Positions 9,224 to 23,555 are shown, counted from the stretch's first letter. The stretch is DNA of 49,803 bases from Mesostigma viride (GCA_009746045.1 RPFO01000969.1:1-49803); one strand, 5' to 3'. The notes: generated by a model from the sequence alone, not told the origin. Program-made: numbers and translations.

Positions 9224-9379
9224 GCATTTTGCGGGACACAATGCTTTGGTGGCACATGCGTCAGGTAGGCTGTTCCAATGGTCTCTTCACCTTTCCCACT
9301 GAGTAAATGTTAGCATTTGTCATGCTAACCAGAGCAGCTAGCCACAGGTTGGCTGGATAAAAAGTCAGCTTATTTTCTC

Positions 9380-9387
9380 TTTATATA
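9380..9387 (-). promoter_or_regulatory. left-arm TATA box of the fold-back
   Basis: TATATAAA on the minus strand (TTTATATA as written), the mirror of 22702-22709. It points outward toward the 4010-4408 ORF, but copia-1 now lies between them. Confidence 0.55.
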
Positions 9388-9610
9388 CTGCGTGTGTGGT
9401 CCTCCACGTGTCCGGCTTGTTGGGCATTTTGGAAGAGGGTTTATAATGTGTTGTTGGGTGGAACAACTTGGTTGTTGGCACAAAATCACACATTATTAGC
9501 CTGAGATAGGCATGACATATGCTGCTCAGGCGTGTCGTCCTACCAGCCTTGTTGTTAAGGGTAGACTCACAAGGCTGGCTGTGCCGATGGAGGGGTGGGG
9601 CGTGCTAGCC

Positions 9611-10378
9611 CCCCCCCACACCCACGCATGCATGCTAGCCCACCCCCACACCCACGCATGCATGCTAGCCCCGGCCCCGGCCCCCCCACACCCACGCATG
9701 CATGCTAGCCCCCCCCCACACCCACGCATGCATGCTAGCCCACACTCACACCCACGCATGCATGCTAGCCCACCCCCACACCCACGCATGCATGCTAGCC
9801 CCCCCACACACCCACGCATGCATGCCAGCCCCCCCACACACCCACGCATGCATGACCGCCCCCCCCACACCCACGCATGCATGCTAGCCCACCCCCACAC
9901 CCACGCATGCATGCTAGCCCCCCCACACACCCACGCATGCATGCCAGCCCCCCACACACCCACGCATGCATGACAGCCCCCCCACACACCCACGCATGCA
10001 TGCTAGCCCCCCCCACACACCCACGCATGCATGCCAGCCCCCATACACACCCACGCATGCATGCCAGCCCCCCCCACACTTACGCATGCATGCTAGCCCC
10101 CCACACACACCCACGCATGCATGCCAGCCCCCCCCCACACCCACGCATGCATGCCAGCCCCCCCACACACTTACGCATGCAGTCTAGCCCCCCACACACA
10201 CCCACGCATGCATGCCAGCCCCCCCCAACACCCACGCATGCAGGCTAGCCCAACCCCACACCCACGCATGCATGCCAGCCCACCCCCACACCCACGCGTG
10301 CATGCCAGCCCACCCCCACACCCACGCATGCATGCCAGCCCACCCCCACACCCACGCGTGCATGCCAGCCCACCCCTA
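9611..10378. repeat. 30-bp minisatellite, left copy
   Basis: About 25 units of a 29-31 bp repeat with core CCACACCCACGCATGCATGC and a variable C-run and GCTAGCC/GCCAGCC tail. The GCATGCATGC core is palindromic. Open frames reading THACMLAPP-like repeats in all frames are repeat artefacts. Confidence 0.95.
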
Positions 10379-10379
10379 G

Positions 10380-10649
10380 CTTGAGCGTGCTTGTAAAGTT
10401 TTTGCATGGTTTATTAAAATGAGTGGAATATGTATTTATTGCATTAAATGTTAATTTTATCATGAATGAAAATGGTCAACATTGCCGAAGTGCCCCTAAA
10501 TTGCTCAATATTGTGTGCTCAAGAATTCAATGAGGATTGTCATCATGGAAACCCGCACAAATTCACGATTCCGGGCATGCATGTGAAAGTATCAAGAACA
10601 ATTTTCAATTAAGAATGGTATCTCATTGTTCCATGAATCAATATGACTC
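10380..10649. other. unique spacer of left fold-back arm
   Basis: About 270 bp of AT-rich unique sequence between the two tandem arrays. It is mirrored at about 21714-21985 with near identity. No ORF or RNA gene is apparent. Confidence 0.7.
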
Positions 10650-13180
10650 CATGTACGTAGACAAGCCATGATGACCCCATGGGAGCCTAAATCCTCATCA
10701 TTAAATACATAAATGCCACCCATGTACGTAGACGGGCCATGATGACACCAATGGAGCCTGAATCCTCATCATTAATTACATAAATGCCAACCATGTACAT
10801 ACACGGGCAATGATGACACCATGGGAGCCTGAATCCTCATCATTAAATACATAAATGCCAACCATGTACGTAGGCCAGCCATGATGACACTATGGGAGCC
10901 TGAATCCTCATCATTAATTTCATACATGCCAACAACACGTAGACGGGCCATAATGACACCACGGGAGCCTGAATCCTCATCATTTATTTTATGAGACATC
11001 CATGTACGTAGGCCAGCCATGATGACACCATGGGAGCCTGAATCCTCATCATTTTTTTTCTGAGACATCCATGTACGTAGGCCAGCCATGATGACACCAT
11101 GGGAGCCTGAATCCTCATCATTTTTTTTTCTTTGACATCCATGTACGTAGACGGGCCATGATGACACCATGGGAGCCTGAATCCTCATCATTAATTACAT
11201 ACATGCCAACAATGTAGGTAGACAAGCCATGATGACACCATGGGAGCCTGAATCCTCATCATTTTTTTAATGAGACATCCATGTACATACGTAGGCCAGC
11301 CATGATGACACCATGGGAGCCTGAATCCTCATCATTTTTTTTTCTTTGACATCCATGTACGTAGGCCAGCCATGATGACACCATGGGAGCCTGAATCCTC
11401 CTCATTAATTACATAAATGCCAACCATGTAGGTAGACAAGCCATGATGACCCCATGGGAGCCTGAATCCTCATCATTAATTACATAAATGCCATCCATGT
11501 ACGTAGACGGGCCATGATGACACCATGGGAGCCTGAATCCTCATCATTAATTACATAAATGCCATTCATGTACGTAGACGGGCCATGATGACACCATGGG
11601 AGCCTGAATCCTCATCATTAAAAAAGTACATGCCATCCATGTACGTAGGCCAGCCATGATGACACCATGGGAGCCTAAATCCTCCTCATGAATTACATAA
11701 ATGCCAACCATGTACGTAGGCCAGCCATGGAGACACCATGGGAGCCTGAATCCTCCTCATTAATTACATAAATGCCAACAATGTACGTAGACAAGCCATG
11801 ATGACACCATGGGAGCCTGAATCCTCATCATTAATTACATAAATGCCATCCATGTACGTACACAGGCGATGATGACACCATGGGAGCCTGAATCCTCATC
11901 ATTTACTATTCCTTGACATCCATGTACGTAGACGGGCCATGATGACACCATGGGAGCCTGAATCCTCATCATTAATTACATAAATGCCAACCATGTACGT
12001 AGGTCTACGGGCCATGATGACACCATGGGAGCCTGAATCCTCATCATTTATAACATAAATGCCAACAACACGTAGATGGGCCATGATGACACCATGGGAG
12101 CCTGAATCCTCATCATTTATGACATAAATGCCATTCATGTACGTAGGCCAGCCATGATGACACCATGGGAGCCTGAATCCTCATCATTAATTACATACAT
12201 GCCATCCATGTACGTACACGGGCCATGATGACACCATGGGAGCCTGAATCCTCATCACTTTTTTTATGAGACATCCATGTACGTAGGCCAGCCATGATGA
12301 CACCATGGGAGCCTGAATCCTCATCATTTTTTTTTCTTTGACATCCATGTACGTAGACAAGCCATGATGACACCATGGGAGCCTGAATCCTCATCATTAA
12401 TTACATACATGCCATCCATGTACGTACACGGGCCATGATGACACCATGGGAGCCTGAATCCTCATCATTTACTATTCCTTGACATCCATGTACGTAGGCC
12501 AGCCATGGAGACACCATGGGAGCCTGAATCCTCCTCGTTAATTACATAAATGCCAACCATGTACGTAGACAAGCCATGATGACAACATGGGAGCCTGAAT
12601 CCTCATCATTTACTATTCCTTGACATCCATGTACGTAGACGGGCCATGATGACACCATGGGAGCCTGAATCCTCATCATTAATTACATAAATGCCAACCA
12701 TGTACGTAGACGGGCATTGATGACACCATGGGAGCCTGAATCCTCATCTTTTTTTTTATGAGACATCCATGTACGTAGACGGGCCATGATGACACCATGG
12801 GAGGCTGAAATCCCGCGCCTTTTTTTTTCTTTGACATCCATGTACGTAGGCGGGCCATGATGACACCATGGGAGCCTGAATCCTCATCATTAATTACATA
12901 CATGCCATCCATGTACGTAGACGGGCCATGATGACACCATGGGAGCCTGAATCCTCATCATTTACTATTCCTTGACATCCATGTACGTAGGCCAGCCATG
13001 GAGACACCATGGGAGCCTGAATCCTCCTCGTTAATTACATAAATGCCAACCATGTACGTAGACAAGCCATGATGACACCATGGGAGCCTGAATCCTCATC
13101 ATTTACTATTCCTTGACATCCATGTACGTAGACGGGCCATGATGACACCATGGGAGCCTGAATCCTCATCATTAATTACA
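10650..13180. repeat. ~71-bp satellite, left (reverse) orientation
   Basis: About 36 units containing CCATGATGACACCATGGGAG and CTGAATCCTCATCATT, joined by one of several variable linkers: a TAATTACATAAATGCC type, a TACTATTCCTTGACATCC type, or a poly-T TTTCTTTGACATCC type. Period is 70-71 bp. Open frames such as those reading NDEDSGSHGVIMA exist only because of the repeat. Confidence 0.95.
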
Positions 13181-16100
13181 TGGATGGCATTTATGTATTT
13201 AATGATGAGGATTCAGGCTCCCATGGTGTCATCATGGCTTGTCTACCTACATGGTTGGCATTTATGTAACCTGAATCCTCTCATTAAAAAAATGAAGAGG
13301 ATTCAGGCTCCCATGGTGTCATCATGGCTGGCCTACGTACATGGATGTCAAGGAATAGTAAATGATGAGGATTCAGGCTCCCATGGTGTCATCATGGCTT
13401 GTCTACGTACATGGTTGGCATTTATGTAATTAATGAGGAGGATTCAGGCTCCCATGGTGTCTCCATGGCTGGCCTACGTACATGGATGGCATTTATGTAA
13501 TTAATGAGGAGGATTTAGGCTCCCATGGTGTCATCATCGCCCGTCTACGTACATGGATGGCATTTATGTAATTAACGAGGAGGATTCAGGCTCCCATGGT
13601 GTCATCATGGCCCGTCTACGTACATGGATGTCAAGGAATAGTAAATGATGAGGATTCAGGCTCCCATGGTGTCTCCATGGCCCGTCTACGTACATGAATG
13701 GCAAGTATGTAATTAATGATGAGGATTCAGGCTCCCATGGTGTCTCCATGGCTGGCCTACGTACATGGATGGCATGTATGTATTTAATGATGAGGATTCA
13801 GGCTCCCATGGTGTCTCCATGGCTGGCCTACGTACATGGATGGCATTTATGTAATTAATGAGGAGGATTTAGGCTCCCATGGTGTCATCAATGCCCGTCT
13901 ACGTACATGGTTGGCATTTATGTAATTAATGACGAGGATTCAGGCTCCCATGGTGTCATCATGGCCCGTCTACGTACATGGATGTCAAGGAATAGTAAAT
14001 GATGAGGATTCAGGCTCCCATGGTGTCATCATGGCTTGTCTACGTACATGGTTGGCATTTATGTAATTAACGAGGAGGATTCAGGCTCCCATGGTGTCTC
14101 CATGGCTGGCCTACGTACATGGATGTCAAGGAATAGTAAATGATGAGGATTCAGGCTCCCATGGTGTCATCATGGCCCGTGTACGTACATGGATGGCATG
14201 TATGTAATTAATGATGAGGATTCAGGCTCCCATGGTGTCATCATGGCCCGTCTACGTACATGGATGTCAAAGAAAAAAAAATGATGAGGATTCAGGCTCC
14301 CATGGTGTCATCATGGCTGGCCTACGTACATTGATGTTTCATAAAAAAAATGATGAGGATTCAGGCTCCCATGGTGTCATCATGGCCCGTCTACGTACAT
14401 GGTTGGCATTTATGTAATTAATGAAGAGGATTCAGGCTCCCATGGTGTCATCATGGCCCGTCTACGTACATGGATGTCAAGGAATAGTAAATGATGAGGA
14501 TTCAGGCTCCCATGGGGTCATCATGGCTTGTCTACGTACATGGTTGGCATTTATGTAATTAACGAGGAGGATTCAGGCTCCATTGGTGTCATCATGGCTG
14601 GCCTACGTACATGGATGTCAAGGAATAGTAAATGATGAGGATTCAGGCTCCCATGGTGTCATCATGGCTTGTCTACGTACATGGTTGGCATTTATGTAAT
14701 TAATGAGGAGGATTCAGGCTCCCATGGTGTCTCCATGGCTGGCCTACGTACATGGATGGCATTTATGTATTTAATGATGAGGATTCAGGCTCCCATGGTG
14801 TCATCATGGCTTGTCTACCTACATGGTTGGCATTTATGTAACCTGAATCCTCTCATTAAGAAAATGAAGAGGATTCAGGCTCCATTGGTGTCATCATGGC
14901 TGGCCTACGTACATGGATGTCAAGGAATAGTAAATGATGAGGATTCAGGCTCCCATGGTGTCATCATGGCTTGTCTACGTACATGGTTGGCATTTATGTA
15001 ATTAATGAGGAGGATTCAGGCTCCCATGGTGTCTCCATGGCTGGCCTACGTACATGGATGGCATTTATGTATTTAATGATGAGGATTCAGGCTCCCATGG
15101 TGTCATCATGGCTTGTCTACCTACATGGTTGGCATTTATGTAACCTGAATCCTCTCATTAAAAAAATGAAGAGGATTCAGGCTCCATTGGTGTCATCATG
15201 GCTGGCCTACGTACATGGATGTCAAGGAATAGTAAATGATGAGGATTCAGGCTCCCATGGTGTCATCATGGCTTGTCTACGTACATGGTTGGCATTTATG
15301 TAATTAATGAGGAGGATTCAGGCTCCCATGGTGTCTCCATGGCTGGCCTACGTACATGGATGGCATTTATGTAATTAATGAGGAGGATTTAGGCTCCCAT
15401 GGTGTCATCATCGCCCGTCTACGTACATGGATGGCATTTATGTAATTAATGATGAGGATTCAGGCTCCCATGGTGTCATCATGGCCCGTCTACGTACATG
15501 GATGTCAAGGAATAGTAAATGATGAGGATTCAGGCTCCCATGGTGTCTCCATGGCCCGTCTACGTACATGAATGGCAAGTATGTAATTAATGATGAGGAT
15601 TCAGGCTCCCATGGTGTCATCATGGCCCGTCTACGTACATGGATGTCATTTATGTAATTAATGATGAGGATTCAGGCTCCCATGTTGTCTCCATGGCTGG
15701 CCTACGTACATGGTTGGCATTTATGTAATTCATGAGGAGGATCTAGGCTCCCATGGTGTCATCATGGCTTGTCTACGTACATGGTTGGCATTTATGTAAT
15801 TGATGATGAGGATTCAGGCTCCCATGGTGTCTCCATGGCTGGCCTACGTACATGGATGTCAAGGAATAGTAAATGATGAGGATTCAGGCTCCCATGGGTC
15901 ATCATGGCTTGTCTACGTACATGGTTGGCATTTATGTAATTAATGAGGAGGATTCAGGCTCCCATGGTGTCTCCATGGCTGGCCTACGTACATGGATGTC
16001 AAGGAATAGTAAATGATGAGGATTCAGGCTCCCATGGTGTCATCATGGCCTGTCTACGTACATGGATGGCATGTATGTAATTAATGATGAGGATTCAGGC

Positions 16101-19100
16101 CCATGGTGTCATCATGGCTTGTCTACGTACATGGTTGGCATTTATGTAATTAATGAGGAGGATTCAGGCTCCCATGGTGTCATCATGGCTTGTCTACGTA
16201 CATGGTTGGCATTTATGTAGTTAATGATGAGGATTCAGGCTCCCATGGTGTCATCATGGCCCGTCTACGTACATGTATGTCAAGGAATAGTAAATGATGA
16301 GGATTCAGGCTCCCATGGTGTCAGATGTCATGGCCTGTCTACGTACATGGATGGCATGTATGTAATTAATGATGAGGATTCAGGCTCCATTGGTGTCATC
16401 ATGGCTGGCCTACGTATGTACATGGATGTCAAAGAAAAAAAAATGATGAGGATTCAGGCTCCCATGGTGTCATCATGGCCCGTCTACGTACATGGATGTC
16501 AAGGAATAGTAAATGATGAGGATTCAGGCTCCCATGGTGTCATCATGGCTGGCCTACGTACATGGATGGCATGTATGTAATTAATGATGAGGATTCAGGC
16601 TCCCATGGTGTCATCATGGCCCGTCTACGTACATGGATGTCAAAGAAAAAAAAATGATGAGGATTCAGGCTCCCATGGTGTCATCATGGCCCGTGTACGT
16701 ACATGGATGGCATGTATGTAATTAATGATGAGGATTCAGGCTCCCATGGTGTCATCATGTCATGTCTACGTACATGAATGGCATTTATGTAATTAATGAT
16801 GAGGATTCAGGCTCCCATGGTGTCATCATTGCCCGTGTACGTACATGGATGGCATTTTTGTATATAATAATGAGGATTCAGGCTCCCATGGTGTCATCAT
16901 GGCCCGTCTACGTACATGGATGGCATTTATGTAATTAATGATGAGGATTCAGGCTCCCATGGGGTCATCATGGCTTGTCTACGTACATGGTTGGCATTTA
17001 TGTAATTAATGAGGAGGATTCAGGCTCCCATGTTGTCTCCATGGCTGGCCTACGTACATGGATGTCAAGGAATAGTAAATGATGAGAATTCAGGCTCCCA
17101 TGGTGTCATCATGGCCCGTCTACGTACATGAATGGCATTTATGTAATTAATGATGAGGATTCAGGCTCCCATGGTGTCATCATGGCCCGTCTACGTACAT
17201 GGATGTCAAAGAAAAAAAAATGATGAGGATTCAGGCTCCCATGGTGTCATCATGGCCCGTGTACGTACATCGATGGCATGTATGTAATTAATGATGAGGA
17301 TTCAGGCTCCCATGGTGTCATCATGGCCCGTCTACGTACATGGATGGCATTTATGTAATTAATGATGAGGATTCAGGCTCCCATGGGGTCATCATGGCTT
17401 GTCTACGTACATGGTTAACATTTCTGTAATTAATGAGGAGGATTCAGGCTCCCATGGTGTCTCCATGGCTGGCCTACGTACATGGATGTCAAGGAATAGT
17501 AAATGATGAGGATTCAGGCTCCCATGGTGTCATCATGGCCTGTCTACGTACATGGATGGCATGTATGTAATTAATGATGAGGATTCAGGCCTGTGGTGTC
17601 ATCATGGCTTGTCTACGTACATGGTTGGCATTTATGTAATTCATGAGGAGGATTCAGGCTCCCATGGTGTCATCATGGCTTGTCTACGTACATGGTTGGC
17701 ATTTATGTAATTAATGATGAGGATTCAGGCTCCCATGGTGTCTCCATGGCTGGCCTACGTACATGAATGGCATTTATGTAATTAATGATGAGGATTCAGG
17801 CTCCCGTGGTGTCATCATGGCCCGTCTACGTACATGGATGGCATTTATGTAATTAATGATGAGGATTCAGGCTCCCATGGGGTCATCATGGCTTGTCTAC
17901 CTACATGGTTGGCATTTATGTAATTAATGAGGAGGATTCAGGCTCCCATGGTGTCTCCATGGCTGGCCTACGTACATGGATGTCAAGGAATAGTAAATGA
18001 TGAGGATTCAGGCTCCCATGGTGTCATCATGGCCCGTCTACGTACATGGATGGCATTTATGTAATTATTGATGAGGATTCAGGCTCCCATGGTGTCATCA
18101 TGGCCCGTGTACGTACATGGATGGCATTTATGTAATTAATGATGAGGATTCAGGCTCCCATGGTGTCATCATGGCCCGTGTACGTACATGAATGGCATTC
18201 ATGTAATTAATGATGAGGATTCAGGCTCCCATGGTGTCATCATGGCCCGTCTACGTACATGGATGTCAAAGAAAAAAAATTGATGAGGATTCAGGCTCCC
18301 ATGGTGTCATCATGGCTGGCCTACGTACATGGATGTCTCATAAAAAAAATGATGAGGATTCAGGCTCCCATGGTGTCATCATGGCTTGTCTACGTACATG
18401 GTTGGCATTTATGTAACCTGAATCGTTTCATAAAAAAAATGAAGAGGATTCAGGCTCCATTGGTGTCATCATGGCTGGCCTACGTACATGGATGTCAAGG
18501 AATAGTAAATGATGAGGATTCAGGCTCCCATGGTGTCATCATGGCTTGTCTACGTACATGGATGGCATGTATGTAATTAATGATGAGGATTCAGGCTCCA
18601 TTGGTGTCATCATGGCTGGCCTACGTATGTACATGGATGTCAAAGAAAAAAAATGATGAGGATTCAGGCTCCCATGGTGTCATCATGGCCCGTCTACGTA
18701 CATGGTTGGCATTTATGTAATTATTGATGAGGATTCAGGCTCCCATGGAGCATGTATGTGCCGTGTACGTACATGGATGGCATTTATGTAATTAATGATG
18801 AGGATTCAGGCTCCCATGGTGTCATCATGGCCCGTGTACGTACATGAATGGCATTTATGTAATTAATGATGAGGATTCAGGCTCCCATGCATGGTGTCAT
18901 CATGGCCCGTCTACGTACATGGATGTCAAGGAATAGTAAATGATGAGGATTCAGGCTCCCATGGTGTCATCATGGCCCGTGTACGTACATGGATGGCGAT
19001 TTTGTAATTAATGATGAGGATTCAGGCTCCCATGGTGTCATCATTGCCCGTGTACGTACATGGATGGCATTTTTGTATATAATGATGAGGATTCAGGCTC

Positions 19101-21713
19101 CCATGGTGTCATCATGGCCCGTGTACGTACATGGATGGCATTTATGTAATTAATGATGAGGATTCAGGCTCCCATGGTGTCATCATGGCCCGTGTACGTA
19201 CATGAATGGCATTTATGTAATTAATGATGAGGATTCAGGCTCCCATTGTGTCATCATGGCCCGTCTACGTACATGGATGTCAAGGAATAGTAAATGATGA
19301 GGATTCAGGCTCCCATGGTGTCATCATGGCCCGTCTACGTACATGGATGGCGATTTTGTAATTAATGATGAGGATTTAGGCTCCCATGGTGTCATCATGG
19401 CCCGTCTACGTACATGGATGGCATTTATGTAAGTAATGATGAGGATTCAGGCTCCCATGGTGTCATCATGGCTTGTCTACCTACATGGTTGGCATTTATG
19501 TAACCTGAATCCTCTCATAAAAAAATGAAGAGGATTCAGGCTCCATTGGTGTCATCATGGCCCGTCTACGTACATGGATGTCAAGGAATAGTAAATGATG
19601 AGGATTCAGGCTCCCATGGTGTCATCATGGCTTGTCTACGTACATGGATGGCATGTATGTAATTAATGATGAGGATTCAGGCTCCATTGGTGTCATCATG
19701 GCTGGCCTACGTATGTACATGGATGTCAAAGAAAAAAAAATGATGAGGATTCAGGCTCCCATGGTGTCATCATTGCCCGTGTATGTACATGGTTGGCATT
19801 TATGTAATTAATGATGAGGATTCAGGCTCCATTGGTGTCATCATTGCCCGTGTATGTACATGGTTGGCATTTATGTATGTAATTAATGATGAGGATTCAG
19901 GCTCCATTGGTGTCATCATGGCTGGCCTACGTATGTACATGGATGTCAAAGAAAAAAAAATGATGAGGATTCAGGCTCCCATGGTGTCATCATGGCCCGT
20001 CTACGTACATGGATGTCAAGGAATAGTAAATGATGAGGATTCAGGCTCCCATGGTGTCAGATGTCATGGCCTGTCTACGTACATGGATGGCATGTATGTA
20101 ATTAATGATGAGGATTCAGGCTCCATTGGTGTCATCATGGCTGGCCTACGTATGTACATGGATGTCAAAGAAAAAAAAATGATGAGGATTCAGGCTCCCA
20201 TGGTGTCATCATGGCCCGTCTACGTACATGGATGTCAAGGAATAGTAAATGATGAGGATTCAGGCTCCCATGGTGTCATCATGGCCTGTCTACGTACATG
20301 GATGGCATGTATGTATTTAATGATGAGGATTCAGGCTCCCATGGTGTCATCATGGCTGGCCTACGTACATGGATGTCTCAGAAAAAAAATGATGAGGATT
20401 CAGGCTCCCATGGTGTCATCATGGCCCTACGTACATGGATGTCAAAGAAAAAAAAATGATGAGGATTCAGGCTCCCGTGGTGTCATTATGGCCCGTCTAC
20501 GTGTTGTTGGCATGTATGAAATTAATGATGAGGATTCAGGCTCCCATAGTGTCATCATGGCTGGCCTACGTACATGGTTGGCATTTATGTAATTAATGAT
20601 GAGGATTCAGGCTCCCATGGTGTCATCATTGCCCGTGTATGTACATGGTTGGCATTTATGTAATTAATGATGAGGATTCAGGCTCCATTGGTGTCATCAT
20701 GGCCCGTCTACGTACATGGACCGTGGCATTTATGTATTTAATGATGAGGATTCAGGCTCCCATGGGGTCATTGATGATCATGGCATTTATGTATGTAATT
20801 AATGATGAGGATTCAGGCTCCATTGGTGTCATCATGGCTGGCCTACGTATGTACATGGATGTCAAAGAAAAAAAAATGATGAGGATTCAGGCTCCCATGG
20901 TGTCATCATGGCCCGTCTACGTACATGGATGTCAAGGAATAGTAAATGATGAGGATTCAGGCTCCCATGGTGTCAGATGTCATGGCCTGTCTACGTACAT
21001 GGATGGCATGTATGTAATTAATGATGAGGATTCAGGCTCCATTGGTGTCATCATGGCTGGCCTACGTATGTACATGGATGTCAAAGAAAAAAAAATGATG
21101 AGGATTCAGGCTCCCGGCCATGGTGTCATCATGGCCCGTCTACGTACATGGATGTCAAGGAATAGTAAATGATGAGGATTCAGGCTCCCATGGTGTCATC
21201 ATGGCCTGTCTACGTACATGGATGGCATGTATGTATTTAATGATGAGGATTCAGGCTCCCATGGTGTCATCATGGCTGGCCTACGTACATGGATGTCTCA
21301 GAAAAAAAATGATGAGGATTCAGGCTCCCATGGTGTCATCATGGCTGGCCTACGTACATGGATGTCAAAGAAAAAAAAATGATCAGGATTCAGGCTCCCG
21401 TGGTGTCATTATGGCCCGTCTACGTGTTGTTGGCATGTATGAAATTAATGATGAGGATTCAGGCTCCCACAGTGTCATCATGGCTGGCCTACGTACATGG
21501 TTGGCATTTATGTAATTAATGATGAGGATTCAGGCTCCCATGGTGTCATCATTGCCCGTGTATGTACATGGTTGGCATTTATGTAATTAATGATGAGGAT
21601 TCAGGCTCCATTGGTGTCATCATGGCCCGTCTACGTACATGGGTGGCATTTATGTATTTAATGATGAGGATTCAGGCTCCCATGGGGTCATCATGGCTTG
21701 TCTACGTACATGG
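13181..21713. repeat. ~71-bp satellite, right (forward) orientation
   Basis: About 120 units of the same satellite as the left block but on the opposite strand (AATGATGAGGATTCAGGCTC orientation). Higher-order duplications are visible: a ~302-bp block recurs at 14589 and 14891, and a ~920-bp block around 19900-20160 recurs near 20820-21080. The array is over three times longer than the left array. Confidence 0.95.
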
Positions 21714-21985
21714 AGTCATATTGATTCATGGAACAATGAGATACCATTCTTAATTGAAAATTGTTCTTGATACTTTCACATGCATGCCCGGAATCGTGAA
21801 TTTGTGCGGGTTTCCATGATGACAATCCTCATTGAATTCTTGAGCACACAATATTGAGCAATTTAGGGGCACTTCGGCAATGTTGACCATTTTCATTCAT
21901 GATAAAATTAACATTTAATGCAATAAATACATATTCCACTCATTTTAATAAACCATGCAAAAACTTTACAAGCACGCTCAAGCTA

Positions 21986-22490
21986 GGGGTGGGCTGGCAT
22001 GCACGCGTGGGTGTGGGGGTGGGCTGGCATGCATGCGTGGGTGTGGGGGGGGCTAGCCTGCATGCGTGGGTGTGTGGGGGGGCTGGCATGCATGCGTGGG
22101 TGTGTGTGGGGGGCTAGCATGCATGCGTAAGTGTGGGGGGGGCTGGCATGCATGCGTGGGTGTGTATGGGGGCTGGCATGCATGCGTGGGTGTGTGTGGG
22201 GGGCTAGCATGCATGCGTGGGTGTGTGGGGGGGCTGTCATGCATGCGTGGGTGTGGGGGGGGCTGGCATGAATGCGTGGGTGTGGGGGGGGCTAGCATGC
22301 ATGCGTGGGTGTGGGGGTGGGCTAGCATGCATGCGTGGGTGTGAGTGTGGGCTAGCATGCATGCGTGGGTGTGGGGGGGGCTAGCATGCATGCGTGGGTG
22401 TGGGGGGGCCGGGGCCGGGGCTAGCATGCATGCGTGGGTGTGGGGGTGGGCTAGCATGCATGCGTGGGTGTGGGGGGGGGCTAGCACGCC
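21986..22490. repeat. 30-bp minisatellite, right copy
   Basis: About 17 units, reverse complement of the array at 9611-10378 but shorter. Both share the special GGCCGGGGCCGGGG variant near the outer end (about 22408-22420 here, 9670-9685 on the left), so the arrays descend from one ancestor. Confidence 0.95.
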
Positions 22491-22701
22491 CCACCCCTCC
22501 ATCGGCACAGCCAGCCTTGTGAGTCTACCCTTAACAACAAGGCTGGTAGGACGACACGCCTGAGCAGCATATGTCATGCCTATCTCAGGCTAATAATGTG
22601 TGATTTTGTGCCAACAACCAAGTTGTTCCACCCAACAACACATTATAAACCCTCTTCCAAAATGCCCAACAAGCCGGACACGTGGAGGACCACACACGCA
22701 G

Positions 22702-22709
22702 TATATAAA
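22702..22709 (+). promoter_or_regulatory. right-arm TATA box of the fold-back
   Basis: TATATAAA in GCAGTATATAAAGAG, about 450 bp upstream of the right-arm ORF, pointing outward. It is preserved in the mirror arm. The stretch between TATA and ORF has several ATGs and possible splice sites and may hold an untranslated exon. Confidence 0.55.
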
Positions 22710-23153
22710 GAGAAAATAAGCTGACTTTTTATCCAGCCAACCTGTGGCTAGCTGCTCTGGTTAGCATGACAAATGCTAACATTTACTCAGTGGGAAAGGT
22801 GAAGAGACCATTGGAACAGCCTACCTGACGCATGTGCCACCAAAGCATTGTGTCCCGCAAAATGCACACTGCCTCCTTTCTAACAAGCACGAGCCGCTCT
22901 CTTTAGGAGACAGGTGCCAGCTCGTCAGTGTCTGGGGAAAATGATGCCGCTGCTTAGGAAGACCGCGTGAATTTCCTCGAACACAACTGTCTATAAAGCA
23001 AAAGAAATTTCAGAGAAGCATGGAAATAAAAGCATTACACCTTCCCGACAGGTTGCGGGCCACGCGCTGCAGAAAGCCAGCCACGTCACAGACGATTAAC
23101 TAGCTAAAAGACACCCAGGAATCCAGCGATGCAGCGCCAGGACCCGCAACTTT

Positions 23154-23555
23154 CTGGCTGCATCTGGCCGGAAAGAAGGCAAAAAGCTTACGCTCAACGA
23201 GGTAAGAAAGCAGGAAAACGCAAGCTTAAGACGTTTAACACAAGAACGTACCATAACGGGCATTTATTCGTGCCCAGGCGCACAAGAAAGTCCACCCTTT
23301 CATGGAGTGGTTGGGCAGTACGCATCGCGCAGGGCTAATGTTATCTTACCGCAAAATGACGGGAAAGGTAAAGATAGCAGCGGGAATTTTTACGGCTTTA
23401 GAAACATCATTAAACTAGCTTTCCTTACGACCATCAAAACTGGCAACAATCGACAATCAACCCGGCAGGCATCCAATATACTTTATTCATCCCGACAGAA
23501 ATTCAGGCCGGACCCCCCTGCCGATGGCAAAGAAAAAAAGCCCGCGACATTATAG
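23154..23555 (+). pseudogene. right-arm counterpart of the 132-aa ORF, start codon lost
   Basis: Aligns over its full length with the minus-strand ORF at 4010-4408. The start ATG is CTG here (23154-23156), but the frame remains open for 133 codons and ends at the same PATL-stop. About 20 residues differ and one residue is inserted (GQYASRRANV against GRAWRRPNV), from a 3-bp in-frame indel. The upstream 60-aa frame of the left arm has a TAG here. Either translation starts at an upstream exon, or this copy is decayed. Confidence 0.4.

Noticed and set aside
9611-10378. CRISPR-like regular array
   Set aside because: Units are near-identical throughout with no distinct spacers, and the genome is eukaryotic.
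9512-10384. ORFs of 60-155 aa reading THACMLAPP or GGLACMRGCVGG
   Set aside because: Products of the 30-bp minisatellite, open in several frames and on both strands at the same time.
19783-20592. 269-aa and other ORFs made of NDEDSGSHGVIMA repeats
   Set aside because: The unit is 70-71 bp, not a multiple of three, so frames rotate through the repeat. No such frame is preserved across the array or between orientations.
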